From positions 310,001 to 374,000 of the forward strand of contig JAGI01000003.1 in assembly GCA_000526575.1 (NCBI GenBank): a stretch of DNA of 64,000 bases, given 5' to 3'. Shown here one piece after another: positions 52,165 through 61,684 of this stretch. Every line of letters starts with the position of its first letter. Within the stretch, counting starts at the first letter, position 1. The notes beneath the pieces are model-generated. The model was not told the DNA's origin. It made no database searches and was given only the letters and a program-made list of their open reading frames with translations. A program made the position numbers and the translations under genes. The DNA comes from Clostridium sp. 12(A) (GTDB taxonomy: Bacteria > Bacillota > Clostridia > Lachnospirales > Lachnospiraceae).

Positions 52165-52329
52165 CCTGATATGTTAAAGATTTACAAGATATGATTAATA
52201 GAAATAAAATGCCGAAGAATGAATGGAATCAGTTGTATTTCTGAATAGAACAACAATATCATTTGTTTCATGCACCCGCAATGGGCTTTGCGCTTTTTGC
52301 TTGTTTTATTGCGCTTTTTCGACAATTTT

Positions 52330-52881
52330 CTACAATAGCATGAAATTGATTTCCAAAAACTTAAGGTATTTTTTTTCAAACTTCTTTCTTCTTGTGTCAT
52401 TTACATACAGAACATCACCATTCTGCATCTCAATGACCTCTCCTTTTACATTTTTCACATATTGCATATTTACTATATTATGGCGATTGATCCGGATGAA
52501 GTGGTCACTTGGAAGCTTTCCTTCCTCTTCATCTAACTTTGCCCGTATCCGTATTCTTTCATTTTCTATTACCACGCTTGTTTTCCGGTAATAGGATTCC
52601 AGAAAAAATATATCCTGGATGTCAAACACCCAGGTATGACCGTTAAAAAATGCAGTATACTTTTCTCTCATATCCACCTGCCTGATTATTTTCCCGCAGG
52701 AAGCCGTTCCCCCTTTTGGATAGATCACTATCACATCGTACGCGGCGCAATCCAACGTCGGAAGAAGCTTCTCTTCCATGGAAAAATAATCGACCTTTAA
52801 CAAATGGTTTCTGCTGTCTGTAATTTCTTCCTCCTGTAATTCAGTCAGCTGTTTTTCATTTGTGAAAAAGGCAATTTTCAT
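52330..52881 (-). CDS. LytTR-family DNA-binding regulator
   Basis: 183 aa. The C-terminal ~100 residues are a LytTR DNA-binding domain (IFFLESYYRKTSVV, then HFIRINRHNIVNMQYVK). The N-terminal ~75 residues look like a reduced receiver-like domain without a recognisable phosphoacceptor Asp pattern, so it may be signal-bound directly or regulated otherwise. No histidine kinase is adjacent. It is divergent from a small Cys peptide gene, its likely target. Confidence 0.8.
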   Translation of the reverse strand: MKIAFFTNEKQLTELQEEEITDSRNHLLKVDYFSMEEKLLPTLDCAAYDVIVIYPKGGTASCGKIIRQVDMREKYTAFFNGHTWVFDIQDIFFLESYYRKTSVVIENERIRIRAKLDEEEGKLPSDHFIRINRHNIVNMQYVKNVKGEVIEMQNGDVLYVNDTRRKKFEKKYLKFLEINFMLL

Positions 52882-53059
52882 ATAACATTTCCTCCATCAT
52901 TCTAAATTCTTTTCCGGACTTAATCGCCCCGCACTTTTTATAACGATGAAAGCAAAAAAATATAACGCAAATTATGGATATAAATCCTCAATGAATAATT
53001 ACTGTATTTTTCCTTACACTAAACAAATAAGAAATCCACCTATTGAAAGGAGAAATCAT

Positions 53060-53269
53060 ATGAGTTCCAATAACGAAGAAAAAGAGAAGGACATCATAAA
53101 ATCAAAACTGGCTAAAAATAATTATGATATTGATATTCAGGCCTGTTCCTCTATGGACTGTACCGGTCTTATTCCTGCCACACCAGGAACAGAGGAAGAA
53201 CTGGAAGCATACCAGGATATCTATCACTACATCCCACATGCCAATGTAAAAAAGGACGAAACAAAATAG
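53060..53269 (+). CDS. Small conserved-looking Cys-containing peptide, unknown function
   Basis: 69 aa from ATG 53060 (AAAGGAG upstream; a longer frame has no RBS). N-terminal charged helix (SNNEEKEKDIIKSKL), then QACSSMDCTGLIPATPG (a CxxxxC pair) and a Tyr-rich end. It has a strong terminator. The leader-like charged start and short Cys core could suggest a ribosomally made peptide precursor, but no maturation enzyme is nearby, so this is only a thought. Divergent from the LytTR regulator. Confidence 0.65.
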   Translation: MSSNNEEKEKDIIKSKLAKNNYDIDIQACSSMDCTGLIPATPGTEEELEAYQDIYHYIPHANVKKDETK

Positions 53270-53281
53270 ATGAAATAAAAA

Positions 53282-53324
53282 AACAGCAATACCAAAAGAT
53301 AAAATCTGCTTTGGTATTGCTGTT
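53282..53324 (+). terminator. Intrinsic terminator
   Basis: AACAGCAATACCAAA (53282-53296) pairs with TTTGGTATTGCTGTT (53310-53324) and ATTTATTTTATC follows. It also lies just after the chemotaxis receptor stop on the other strand. Confidence 0.85.
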
Positions 53325-53331
53325 ATTTATT

Positions 53332-55389
53332 TTATCGAATCTTAAACCGGCTCATAAGCACGCTTAAGTTCTCTGCCTGTCCGGAAAGCTCCTCGCTTGC
53401 TGCAGCACTTTCTTCTGCTGTGGCGGAATTGCTTTGAACAACGGCTGAAATCTGCTCGATTCCTGCGGTTACCTCTTTTACCTTTTCGCTCTGCTCTTTT
53501 AATTCCTCTGCAGACTGCTCAATGGCTGAAACCATGCTCTTTGTTTCTGCCAGAATTGTATTTAAGGAATCTCCGGTAGAACTTGCCAGCTGGGTTCCCT
53601 TGTTAACGGCCTGAATGGTATCGGCAACAAGGCTTGATGTATCCTTAGCCGCATTGGCACTCTTACCTGCAAGGTTTCTTACCTCATCTGCTACTACTGC
53701 AAAGCCTTTTCCTGCTTCTCCTGCACGGGCTGCTTCTACGGCTGCGTTAAGAGCCAGGATATTGGTCTGGAATGCAATGTCTTCAATCAGCTTATTGACT
53801 TTTTCAATCTCTTTGGATTTCCGGCTGATCTGATCCATGGAATCCATCATCTCATGCATCTTTTCATTGCCTTCTTCCATAGCTTTACCAACATGGCCTG
53901 CCTGCTTATTCATGCCTACAACAGAATTAGCCGTATTCATGAGACTAACTGAAATTTCATTGACGGAAGAGGAAAGTTCCTCAACAGCTGCTGCCTGCTC
54001 TACTGCTCCCTGACTTAAGTTCTGAGCTCCAGAGGATACCTGGGCGCTGCTCTTTGCAACTTCGTCAGCAGAAATTTCTACGGTCTCCATGGTCTTTGCA
54101 AGCATATCTTCCGTTCTCTGGATTGCCTGCTGAACCATAACATAATCACCCTTGAAGTCCGTTATTTCAGAAGGACGGAAATCTCCGGAGGCAATCTTGT
54201 CAAGTACCTTTATGATGGTGTGGTTTGTATTTCTTACGCTTTGAACGTAGTTATTCGCTTCTTCTGCAAGAATTCCAATCTCATCTTTTCTGTTAACGAC
54301 TGGAACTTCACTGAATAAATCACCCTCAGATAACAGCTTCATACGCGTTGCAATGGCTGAAATCGGTCCGGCAATTGGTGCGGCAAATCTAAATGCCATG
54401 ATACAGCCTAATGCGATGGATGCTACTCCCAGAATAATCATTGCAGCAACAACGGTATAAATGGAAGTCGTTGTTTCATTCACCGGAGCAACAACTCCAA
54501 GTGCCCAGCCGTCAGCGCCAGTTACAGGACTGTAGTAACAGAATCTGGAAACACCTTTGTAATCATAGGTTCCGATTCCTGTTTTTCCGGTAAGCATGGT
54601 CTGATACATACGTGCTGATGATTGATAGGATTTATCTGTTTTAGACATTTCAATGAAGTTCTGGCGTTCATTGACCACTTCAGGATAAATACATGCAATC
54701 ATGGTACCTGTGTTATCAATTAAGAATGCATTACCGCTCTTACCAATGCGGAGATCCTGAATCAGATTACTTAACACGGTGCCGTCATAGGTAGCAACGA
54801 GAATTCCCAGGTCATATGGTGCTGCAACACGAATGACCAGCTGGTTATTGCTGTCGAGTTCTGTCGTTGAAACTGCAGTTTCTCCGTTTAAAGCCTTCTT
54901 TATGTATTCACGGTCGGAATAATTATCTCCCACGTGATCACCGCTTGCGCTGCGGGTAACCACTCCCTGCTGGGTAATCACTTCCAGATCCTTATAGCCA
55001 TAAAGCTTACACTGGTTTGTAAGATACTCGGTTACAACTCGTGAGTTAATGGACTTTAAGCTTCCGCCCTGGGTACTGGCTTCGATGTTTGTCTTCATCT
55101 GGCTAAGATTCTGTACAATCAGACTGTTTACCAGCTTTCCGGTTGATTCCAGATCGCTTTTTACAACGTCTGTGATCCCTTTGTAGCTGACCGAGATGCT
55201 GATGACCATATTGGTTACAGTCAGTGCAAGAATAATAGAGATGATGAACATAAGCATCTTCATCTTTAATGATTTCATGGTAAGCTTAGCGGAAAACAGT
55301 GCTCCCACTTTTCTTTCTTTTTTCTTCTTTACTCCTTTCCCCTCTTTTTCACTTCTCTGAAACCATTTCTTTTCCCCCGAAGTCTTCAT
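53332..55389 (-). CDS. Methyl-accepting chemotaxis protein with dCache sensor
   Basis: 685 aa. A basic N-terminal tail (~1-38) leads to TM1 (~43-65), an extracytoplasmic dCache-type ligand domain (~70-310; [27 protein letters not shown]), TM2 (~315-337), HAMP and the signalling helix with the tip block [20 protein letters not shown]. Amino acids or organic acids are the usual dCache ligands; none can be named. AGGAGC precedes the ATG. Confidence 0.95.
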   Translation of the reverse strand: MKTSGEKKWFQRSEKEGKGVKKKKERKVGALFSAKLTMKSLKMKMLMFIISIILALTVTNMVISISVSYKGITDVVKSDLESTGKLVNSLIVQNLSQMKTNIEASTQGGSLKSINSRVVTEYLTNQCKLYGYKDLEVITQQGVVTRSASGDHVGDNYSDREYIKKALNGETAVSTTELDSNNQLVIRVAAPYDLGILVATYDGTVLSNLIQDLRIGKSGNAFLIDNTGTMIACIYPEVVNERQNFIEMSKTDKSYQSSARMYQTMLTGKTGIGTYDYKGVSRFCYYSPVTGADGWALGVVAPVNETTTSIYTVVAAMIILGVASIALGCIMAFRFAAPIAGPISAIATRMKLLSEGDLFSEVPVVNRKDEIGILAEEANNYVQSVRNTNHTIIKVLDKIASGDFRPSEITDFKGDYVMVQQAIQRTEDMLAKTMETVEISADEVAKSSAQVSSGAQNLSQGAVEQAAAVEELSSSVNEISVSLMNTANSVVGMNKQAGHVGKAMEEGNEKMHEMMDSMDQISRKSKEIEKVNKLIEDIAFQTNILALNAAVEAARAGEAGKGFAVVADEVRNLAGKSANAAKDTSSLVADTIQAVNKGTQLASSTGDSLNTILAETKSMVSAIEQSAEELKEQSEKVKEVTAGIEQISAVVQSNSATAEESAAASEELSGQAENLSVLMSRFKIR

Positions 55390-55454
55390 AGTTTTGTGCT
55401 CCTTGTCTTGTCATTGGTGATGTGTACCATTACAAATTATACATGGCTTTAGCT

Positions 55455-55484
55455 ATTATATCCTATTTTGTAATAATTTGTCAA
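55455..55484 (-). promoter_or_regulatory. Promoter of the dCache chemotaxis receptor gene
   Basis: Minus-strand TTGACA (55479-55484), 18-bp spacer, TATAAT (55455-55460), 66 bp upstream of the ATG. It is a vegetative rather than a flagellar sigma-type promoter. Confidence 0.75.
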
Positions 55485-55559
55485 CGTATCCATAAATTGA
55501 CAATATATTACATATATTTCATTTATAGTCCCAGTTGACACAACTTCAAGGAACATAAT

Positions 55560-55606
55560 AAAAAGATATCTCTTTTATCAAGAATGACAAAAAAAGATAT
55601 CTTTTT
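55560..55606 (-). terminator. Terminator of the uxu operon
   Basis: AAAAAGATATCT (55560-55571) pairs perfectly with AGATATCTTTTT (55595-55606). T-rich ends on both strands; it lies 61 bp past the SDR gene stop. Confidence 0.75.
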
Positions 55607-55666
55607 ATAAGGTGTATTTATATGTTATTGAAAGACAGAATGCTCCCTGCTACAGGAGACAGCCTG

Positions 55667-56515
55667 TTATACTCCGGAATAAGCAGAAAAACCGCCATCA
55701 ATTGGGAGTACTACGCCTGTAATAAAGCTTGCTGCCTCATTGTTTAAGAAAAATAAGAGTGCTCCGTTTAACTCGCTCGCATCTCCAAACCGTCCCATTG
55801 GAGTTGCGGAAAGAATCTTTTCCGTTCTCTTGGTAGGAGTTCCGTCCTCATTAAATAAAAGCTTTTCATTCTGCTGTGTCACGAAAAATCCTGGTGCAAT
55901 GGCATTCACACGGATTCCAACCTTGGAAAAGTGAACCGCCAGCCACTGGGTGAAGTTGCTGATGGCTGCTTTTGCTCCGCTGTAAGCCGGAATCTTAGTC
56001 AGTGGGGTAAAGGCATTCATAGAAGAGATATTTAAAATACTGCAGCCTTCTCTTCCAATCATATCCTTTGCAAAAATCTGACAGGGAAGCAGGGTTCCTA
56101 AGAAGTTTAAGTTAAATACAAATTCAACGCCAGACTGATCTAAGTCGAAGAAGGATTTTACATCTGCCTCTATATCTCCCATTTCAAAGTATTCTTTATC
56201 TGTGTTGGCTCTTGCATTGTTTCCGCCTGCACCGTTTATTAAAATATCACAAGGTCCAAGCTCTGCCAGAATGCTTGCGTGAACTTCTTCCAGGCTGCTT
56301 CTCTCCAATACATTTGCCTTATATGCTTTTGCTGTGAAGCCTTCTTTTTCAATGGTATCAGCGATTTCCTTTGCTGCCTGCTCGTTTAAATCAAGAACTG
56401 CAACCTTTGCTCCCGCCTCTGCAAGTGTTTTTGCAAACATGCCGCATAATACACCGCCAGCTCCTGTTACAACTGCTACTTTTCCGCTTAAATCTGTTCC
56501 AAATGTCAATGCCAT
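55667..56515 (-). CDS. uxuB: SDR-type D-mannonate oxidoreductase (fructuronate reductase)
   Basis: 282 aa from ATG 56515 (AGGAAGG upstream). NAD(P) motif TGAGGVLCG (17-25), NGAGGNN (94-100), catalytic S164/S165, Y178 and K182 (YSGAK) of the short-chain dehydrogenase fold. Next to uxuA it fits the YjmF-type enzyme that interconverts D-mannonate and D-fructuronate in hexuronate catabolism; the family name rests on this neighbour. 17 bp after uxuA. Confidence 0.87.
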   Translation of the reverse strand: MALTFGTDLSGKVAVVTGAGGVLCGMFAKTLAEAGAKVAVLDLNEQAAKEIADTIEKEGFTAKAYKANVLERSSLEEVHASILAELGPCDILINGAGGNNARANTDKEYFEMGDIEADVKSFFDLDQSGVEFVFNLNFLGTLLPCQIFAKDMIGREGCSILNISSMNAFTPLTKIPAYSGAKAAISNFTQWLAVHFSKVGIRVNAIAPGFFVTQQNEKLLFNEDGTPTKRTEKILSATPMGRFGDASELNGALLFFLNNEAASFITGVVLPIDGGFSAYSGV

Positions 56516-56532
56516 GGTATCGCCCTTCCTTC

Positions 56533-57588
56533 TCATTTGCTTGTTTTTTCAATTGCTTCCCATAAACCATTTAAATAGGTAGCGCCAAGGGCACGGTCAT
56601 AAAGTCCGTATCCAGCCCGTCCGGTCTCTCCCCAGATCATACGACCGTGATCCGGGCGTACATAACCATCAAAGCCATTGTCGTGAAGAGCCTTTAAGAT
56701 GGCAAACATATCAAGGGAGCCGCATTTGGATAAATGAGCACGCTCTTCAAAGCCCTTGTTATCTTCAAGAACTTTTACGTTTCTGGCATGTACGAAGTGA
56801 ACGCGTCCCATAGCTGCGTACTTGGCAGCCATTTTAACAACGTCGTTTTGGTTGGAACAGCCTAAGGAGCCGGTACAAAGAGTGATTCCGTTATGAGGAT
56901 CGTCTACCAGCTTTAAGAAGCGGTCCAGATTCTTCTCATCGGTGATGATTCTTGGGAGACCAAAGATGCTCCAGCATGGGTCATCCTCATGAATGGCCAT
57001 ATTGACACCACACTCTGCTGCCACTGGAATGATTTTTTCCAGGAAATACTTTAAGTTATCCCAAAGATCTTCCTCAGACATGGAATTGTATTCACTTACC
57101 ACCTGCTTTAATTCTTCTCTTGTATAGCTGGAATCCCAGCCAGGAAGAGTTAAATCACCATCTGACTCCAGAGGATTTACCTTATCCACCTGATCCTGGT
57201 AATACACAAGAGTTGTAGAGCCATCCTCTAATACATGGTCAAGCTGGGTTCTGGTCCAGTCAAATACTGGCATGAAGTTATAGCAAACACACTTGATTCC
57301 TGCTTCCGCCACTCTTCTGATATTTTCACAGTAGTTTTCAATGTACTGTTCTCTGCTTGGTTTTCCTAATTTAATATCTTCATGAACTGGTATGCTTTCA
57401 ATCACTTCAAAAGCAAGTCCTGCTTCTTCTGTTTCTTTCTTTAAATGTGCAATGGTCTCACGGCTCCATACCTCACCAACCGGAACATCGTAAACAGCGG
57501 TCACGATGGAATACATTCCTGGAATCTGCCTTATGTTCTGTAATGTAACCTTGTCATCGTCCCCATACCATCTGAATGATAATTTCAT
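56533..57588 (-). CDS. uxuA: D-mannonate dehydratase
   Basis: 351 aa from ATG 57588 (AAGGAGG upstream). TIM-barrel Uxu[21 protein letters not shown] start, [24 protein letters not shown] (metal His), LCTGSLG and [15 protein letters not shown] are all canonical. Dehydrates D-mannonate to 2-keto-3-deoxygluconate. Upstream gene of the two-gene uxu operon, divergent from an AraC regulator. Confidence 0.97.
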   Translation of the reverse strand: MKLSFRWYGDDDKVTLQNIRQIPGMYSIVTAVYDVPVGEVWSRETIAHLKKETEEAGLAFEVIESIPVHEDIKLGKPSREQYIENYCENIRRVAEAGIKCVCYNFMPVFDWTRTQLDHVLEDGSTTLVYYQDQVDKVNPLESDGDLTLPGWDSSYTREELKQVVSEYNSMSEEDLWDNLKYFLEKIIPVAAECGVNMAIHEDDPCWSIFGLPRIITDEKNLDRFLKLVDDPHNGITLCTGSLGCSNQNDVVKMAAKYAAMGRVHFVHARNVKVLEDNKGFEERAHLSKCGSLDMFAILKALHDNGFDGYVRPDHGRMIWGETGRAGYGLYDRALGATYLNGLWEAIEKTSK

Positions 57589-57680
57589 TAAAATACCTCC
57601 TTTTTTTGTTCGGATCATTAGTATGGACTTAGTATATACAAAATACGGATGTATTACCATGGATTAATTTGCCGTTCACA

Positions 57681-57709
57681 TTGCAAATCTTGCGGTCATG
57701 TCCTATAAT
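57681..57709 (+). promoter_or_regulatory. Promoter of the AraC regulator gene
   Basis: TTGCAA (57681-57686), 17-bp spacer, TATAAT (57704-57709), 34 bp upstream of the ATG; the uxuA promoter faces the other way in the same gap. Confidence 0.7.
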
Positions 57710-57743
57710 GAAAACAATACATGGATTTCAAAAGGAGGATATT

Positions 57744-58622
57744 ATGAAAAAAGAATTGTCCACCGGCTTTAATGACCGGCAGTATATGAACTCCGGAGAG
57801 TTTGAAGTGTTCTTTTATAAGGATGCCAATTTAAATCATATAGTGGATCATAGCCATCCTTATTACGAAGTGTACTTTTTTTTAAACGGAGATGTGACTT
57901 ATGATGTGGATGGAAATCAGTACGACCTGCAATACGGCGACTATCTGCTCATACCTCCCGGTACGAAGCATCACCCTATCTTTCATTCCACGGATAAGAA
58001 TTATCAGCGCTTTGTTCTCTGGATCAGCCGGAGCTATTATGAATCCATGTGCACCTGGTCTGAGGATTTTTCCTACAGCTTCCGGTATGCAGAAGAAAAA
58101 AAGAGTTACCGGTTCCGCACGGATTTCATCACCTTCCAAAGCATTCAGGGGCGGCTTTTGGATCTTCTTGAGGAGCTTCATGGAAATAGAGCCTTTCACA
58201 AGCTGAACGCAGAGCTTTTGGTCCTCTCCTTTCTTCTGCAGATTAATAGAATCACCTACGATATGCTCCATCAGGTTCCAGTGGCTTATGAAAATGTGCT
58301 GTATTTAAACCTCTGCGACTATATCAACAATCATCTCAGTGAAGATCTATCCCTGGATAAACTGGCTTCCTTTTTCTATTCCAGTAAATATCATATCTCC
58401 CATGTCTTTAAAGACAACATGGGAATATCCATTCATCAGTACATTATTAAAAAGCGGTTACATGCAAGCAAAAATGGAATCCTTTCCGGGATTCCATTTA
58501 CAGAGCTTTATCACCAATATGGATTTTCAGATTACACCAGCTTTTACCGGGCATTTAAAAAGGAATTCGGTCTTTCCCCGAAAGAATTCAGGGAGCAAAA
58601 AGGATTGCCGGAAGGATATTAA
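57744..58622 (+). CDS. AraC family regulator with cupin sensor
   Basis: 292 aa from ATG 57744 (AAGGAGG upstream). N-terminal cupin domain (~20-110; HSHPYYEVYFFLNGDVTYDVDG-type block, split H...H motif) and C-terminal double HTH (~190-285; YSSKYHISHVFKDNMG, then YGFSDYTSFYRAFKKEFG). Divergent from uxuA, so it likely senses a uronate or uronate-derived sugar and controls the uxu operon. Confidence 0.9.
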   Translation: MKKELSTGFNDRQYMNSGEFEVFFYKDANLNHIVDHSHPYYEVYFFLNGDVTYDVDGNQYDLQYGDYLLIPPGTKHHPIFHSTDKNYQRFVLWISRSYYESMCTWSEDFSYSFRYAEEKKSYRFRTDFITFQSIQGRLLDLLEELHGNRAFHKLNAELLVLSFLLQINRITYDMLHQVPVAYENVLYLNLCDYINNHLSEDLSLDKLASFFYSSKYHISHVFKDNMGISIHQYIIKKRLHASKNGILSGIPFTELYHQYGFSDYTSFYRAFKKEFGLSPKEFREQKGLPEGY

Positions 58623-58632
58623 TTCCCTGCTC

Positions 58633-58968
58633 TTACTGGAAAATAAGCTGAGTCAGAATCATATAGAAGGCAGTTCCCGCTCCAATGCTTAAGAGGGAAT
58701 TTCCTTTTATATGATGAAGGATGACAATCAGTACCACGGACAATGCCTCAGAAAGTCCATAGGGATAAGACTGAAAAGAGACCCCCTTTAAGCAGTAGAC
58801 CACCAAAAGACCAATGGTCGCATAGGGAAGCGTCTTACCAAGATAGGCAATATAAGGGGGCGTCTCCTTGCCTGCCGGAAACATGATAAAAGGCAGAAAC
58901 CGTGTGATTACAGTGGCAGCCACCATGGAGATTATAATAAGTAGGTATGATATCATTTCCTGATTCAA
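58633..58968 (-). CDS. azlD: Branched-chain amino acid transport protein, AzlD-like
   Basis: 111 aa with about four short membrane helices and the AzlD pattern (TRFLPFIMFPAGKETPPYIAYLG split). Forms a branched-chain amino acid exporter with AzlC; its ATG overlaps the azlC stop by 4 bp. Confidence 0.9.
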   Translation of the reverse strand: MNQEMISYLLIIISMVAATVITRFLPFIMFPAGKETPPYIAYLGKTLPYATIGLLVVYCLKGVSFQSYPYGLSEALSVVLIVILHHIKGNSLLSIGAGTAFYMILTQLIFQ

Positions 58969-59696
58969 GACTGTTTCTCCTTTCTCTTTTCCCTATAATA
59001 AGCAGAAGTGATCATTCCCAGAATAAGGATCATGGCTGGCACAATAAAGCCGCTGCTTCCAAATATCTTAAGACAAATTACAGAAGCTGCAATTCCTGTG
59101 ACCGCTGACCAATGTCCTTTTTTAGATTTCCACTGATCTACAAATATGACCACAAAAAGGGCAGTCAGTGCAAAGTCCATGCCCGCCGTATTAAAGGTAA
59201 TCATACTTCCTGCAATGGCACCAAGGAGGGTTCCTGCCACCCAATACAAATGGTCCAGAAGGGATACAAAAAAATACACCATGTATTTGGGGATACCCTT
59301 TGGAGGTTCTTCGTTGCATAAAACGGAAAATGTTTCGTCTGTTAATGCAAAGATCAGATAAGGCTTTAATTTACCAGCCTCCCTGTATTTATCAAGCATG
59401 GAAATTCCATAAAACAAATGTCTGGCATTTAACATGAGGGACATAAAAAAAGCATACCAGGGGTTCACCAATGCCACAAAAAATGTGATTCCCAGGTACT
59501 GCAGGCTTCCGGCATATACAAAAACACTGATTAACAGAGGCCACCAAATTCCATGACCATTGCCGCTCATAAGGATTCCATATGCAGCTCCAAGTACAAG
59601 GTAACCTGCCATAACAGGCGCTGTTTTGGGAAATGCATAACGGAGGGCTGATAGATTGGGGGAATGTTGCTCGCAGATTTCTTCTTTGTTGCTCAT
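58965..59696 (-). CDS. azlC: Branched-chain amino acid exporter, AzlC-like
   Basis: 243 aa from ATG 59696; AAGGAA lies unusually far (about 15 bp) upstream, so the start is less certain. Seven or so membrane helices; FVYAGSLQYLGITF and LNARHLFYGISM are AzlC hallmarks. Exports leucine, isoleucine and valine (and analogues) with AzlD. Divergent from the radical SAM gene. Confidence 0.9.
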   Translation of the reverse strand: MSNKEEICEQHSPNLSALRYAFPKTAPVMAGYLVLGAAYGILMSGNGHGIWWPLLISVFVYAGSLQYLGITFFVALVNPWYAFFMSLMLNARHLFYGISMLDKYREAGKLKPYLIFALTDETFSVLCNEEPPKGIPKYMVYFFVSLLDHLYWVAGTLLGAIAGSMITFNTAGMDFALTALFVVIFVDQWKSKKGHWSAVTGIAASVICLKIFGSSGFIVPAMILILGMITSAYYREKRKEKQS

Positions 59697-59910
59697 AATG
59701 ATATGAATGGTTCCTTTCCTTTTTTTCTTTCTATAATTGAAGTAGAAAAAATTCAAAGTTTCTTATATAATTTTAAATATAGCTTTCTGTTCTTTTTCAT
59801 CTGATGATTGGATTATTAAGCTAACCCTTTCTTTTTCTTTTAAAGAATCAGCATAATGTTTATTATAGTAACGTACAAAAGTGACTTTGTCAACAACAGG
59901 AGAACCCAAT

Positions 59911-60819
59911 ATGAATTACGACCATTTATATAAATCCTGCACCTTATGCCCCAGAAACTGTAAGGTGGACCGGACCGTGACCACCGGTTACTGCGGCTGC
60001 TCAAGTACCATTAAGGCTGCCAGAGCTGCACTTCACCACTGGGAAGAGCCGTGTATCAGCGGCACCAGGGGGAGTGGCACTGTATTTTTCACCGGCTGTA
60101 CCCTTCGATGCTGTTTTTGTCAGAATCACTCCATCAGCCAGGAGGGGGTTGGGAAAGAGCTTTCCACAGAGGAGCTTTCCCAAATTTTTTTAAGACTTCA
60201 GGAAGAAGGGGCCCACAATATTAATCTGGTCACTGCCACTCAATTTCTTCCCTCCATTCTGTCAGCCCTTGATATGGTCAAGGACAAGCTGTCTATCCCG
60301 GTGGTCTATAATTGCGGCGGCTTTGAGACAGTAGAAACGGTGAAAGCACTGGAAGGATATGTGGATATCTGGCTTCCGGATTTAAAATATGAGAGTCCAG
60401 ATCTGTCCCTGCGCTACAGCGGTGCAAAGGACTATTTTCAGATTGCTAAAAAAGCAATCCGCCAGATGATTCTCCAAACAGGAGCGCCTGAGTTTGAGGA
60501 AGATGGGGCTATTATGAAAAAAGGAGTCATTATACGTCATATGGTTCTTCCGGGTGCTAAGGATGATTCCATAAGACTTCTTCATTTTATGAAGGAGGAA
60601 CTTCCTGAGGGTATGTATTATATCAGCCTTTTAAGTCAGTACACTCCCTTCTTTCTAAGCAAGGACTTTCCAGAAATCAATCGTAGAATCACCTCTTATG
60701 AATATAACAAGGTTCTTGATGAAGCCATATCCCTTTCCCTTGACCAGGGATTTATGCAGGAAAAGAGCAGTGCAAAGGAGGAGTACACACCGCCGTTTGA
60801 TTTGGAAGGAATTCTTTAA
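59911..60819 (+). CDS. Radical SAM protein, PflA-like (COG1313)
   Basis: 302 aa from ATG 59911 (AGGAGAA upstream). The radical SAM cluster motif CTLRCCFC (C63, C67, C70) is preceded by an extra N-terminal cysteine set (CTLCPRNC, then GYCGC) that may bind another metal centre. Resembles pyruvate formate-lyase activating enzymes and the MMP/COG1313 group of unknown substrate. There is no glycyl radical enzyme nearby, so the partner is unknown. Confidence 0.88.
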   Translation: MNYDHLYKSCTLCPRNCKVDRTVTTGYCGCSSTIKAARAALHHWEEPCISGTRGSGTVFFTGCTLRCCFCQNHSISQEGVGKELSTEELSQIFLRLQEEGAHNINLVTATQFLPSILSALDMVKDKLSIPVVYNCGGFETVETVKALEGYVDIWLPDLKYESPDLSLRYSGAKDYFQIAKKAIRQMILQTGAPEFEEDGAIMKKGVIIRHMVLPGAKDDSIRLLHFMKEELPEGMYYISLLSQYTPFFLSKDFPEINRRITSYEYNKVLDEAISLSLDQGFMQEKSSAKEEYTPPFDLEGIL

Positions 60820-60825
60820 ATCGTA

Positions 60826-60861
60826 AATAAGGGGTGCCGCTTGTATACGGCACCCCTTATT
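60826..60861 (+). terminator. Bidirectional terminator between convergent genes
   Basis: AATAAGGGGTGCCG (60826-60839) pairs perfectly with CGGCACCCCTTATT (60848-60861), between the radical SAM and chbG stops. Confidence 0.85.
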
Positions 60862-60879
60862 GTCACTTACAACTTTTCT

Positions 60880-61683
60880 TTACTTATAAATAGAAGAAAA
60901 ATCTACTAACTCTATGTCGTGGTCAAGAAGCCACTGTTTGACTCCCGGGTCGCATGCAGTCTGTAAATCTCTGCAACGGGCTGTAGTTAAAGAAGAGTTA
61001 TCCAGAATGTATGCATCCACATACCCTGGATGCAAATGGATGATGTTGTATTCATAAGGACTATTAAGAATTCCAAACCGGTCCTCATAGATATCTTCCG
61101 GTCTCAAGCCCCGGTCCAGGATTTCCATAAACAAAGGATTTCCCGTCATAATTTCATGAACCGGATGCCATTTTTCCGTCTCCACCTCCGGCTCTGTCAT
61201 ACAGTGGATATGAAACTCCATGGCCGCCTGATGAAATGCAGCAGAGATATTTTTATTAATAACAGAATGACCTTCAAAATGATTGGGATAATATCCTGTC
61301 AATTCCCGGAAACGATTAATCTGTGCCACCGTCTCCTTATAGCAGTCCTCCACCGTCACCACAATATCACCAATACATTTCTTATCAGAGGAATCGTCTC
61401 CCTTCCATTCATAGGAGCGGTAGAACTGCCCTTTTTCATTGACAAGACTCCTGATGTGTTCTGGTTCGCTTACTGGTTTTCCCTGAACGAAATTGGTATG
61501 AAGCACCAGATTGGCCTTTGGCACCCCCCGTTTTACAAGGTTCACTCCATGGGGAGCGGAGGCCATATTGCTCATCAGGGAAAGGACGGTTATGATTCCT
61601 TCCTGATAGCCTTTCACCGCTCCGTAATTATATGCCTCGCTGAATCCGAAATCATCGGCAGAAACAATCAGCTTTTTCCTCAT
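60880..61683 (-). CDS. chbG: ChbG/YdjC-type carbohydrate deacetylase
   Basis: 267 aa. SADDFGFSEAYNYGA start (D11, D12) and the metal/catalytic blocks LHTNFVQGKP, HFEGHSVINK and HLHPGYVD match the YdjC/ChbG fold, which removes acetyl groups from chitooligosaccharides. It starts 1 bp after nagA ends (TGA A ATG), so the pair is co-translated; AAAGGAGG precedes the ATG. Context points to amino sugar catabolism. Confidence 0.9.
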   Translation of the reverse strand: MRKKLIVSADDFGFSEAYNYGAVKGYQEGIITVLSLMSNMASAPHGVNLVKRGVPKANLVLHTNFVQGKPVSEPEHIRSLVNEKGQFYRSYEWKGDDSSDKKCIGDIVVTVEDCYKETVAQINRFRELTGYYPNHFEGHSVINKNISAAFHQAAMEFHIHCMTEPEVETEKWHPVHEIMTGNPLFMEILDRGLRPEDIYEDRFGILNSPYEYNIIHLHPGYVDAYILDNSSLTTARCRDLQTACDPGVKQWLLDHDIELVDFSSIYK

Positions 61684-61684
61684 T

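Noticed and set aside
52182-52400. 72-codon open frame on the minus strand overlapping the LytTR gene
   Set aside because: Out-of-frame shadow of the LytTR 3' end with Lys/Cys-rich composition and no RBS.
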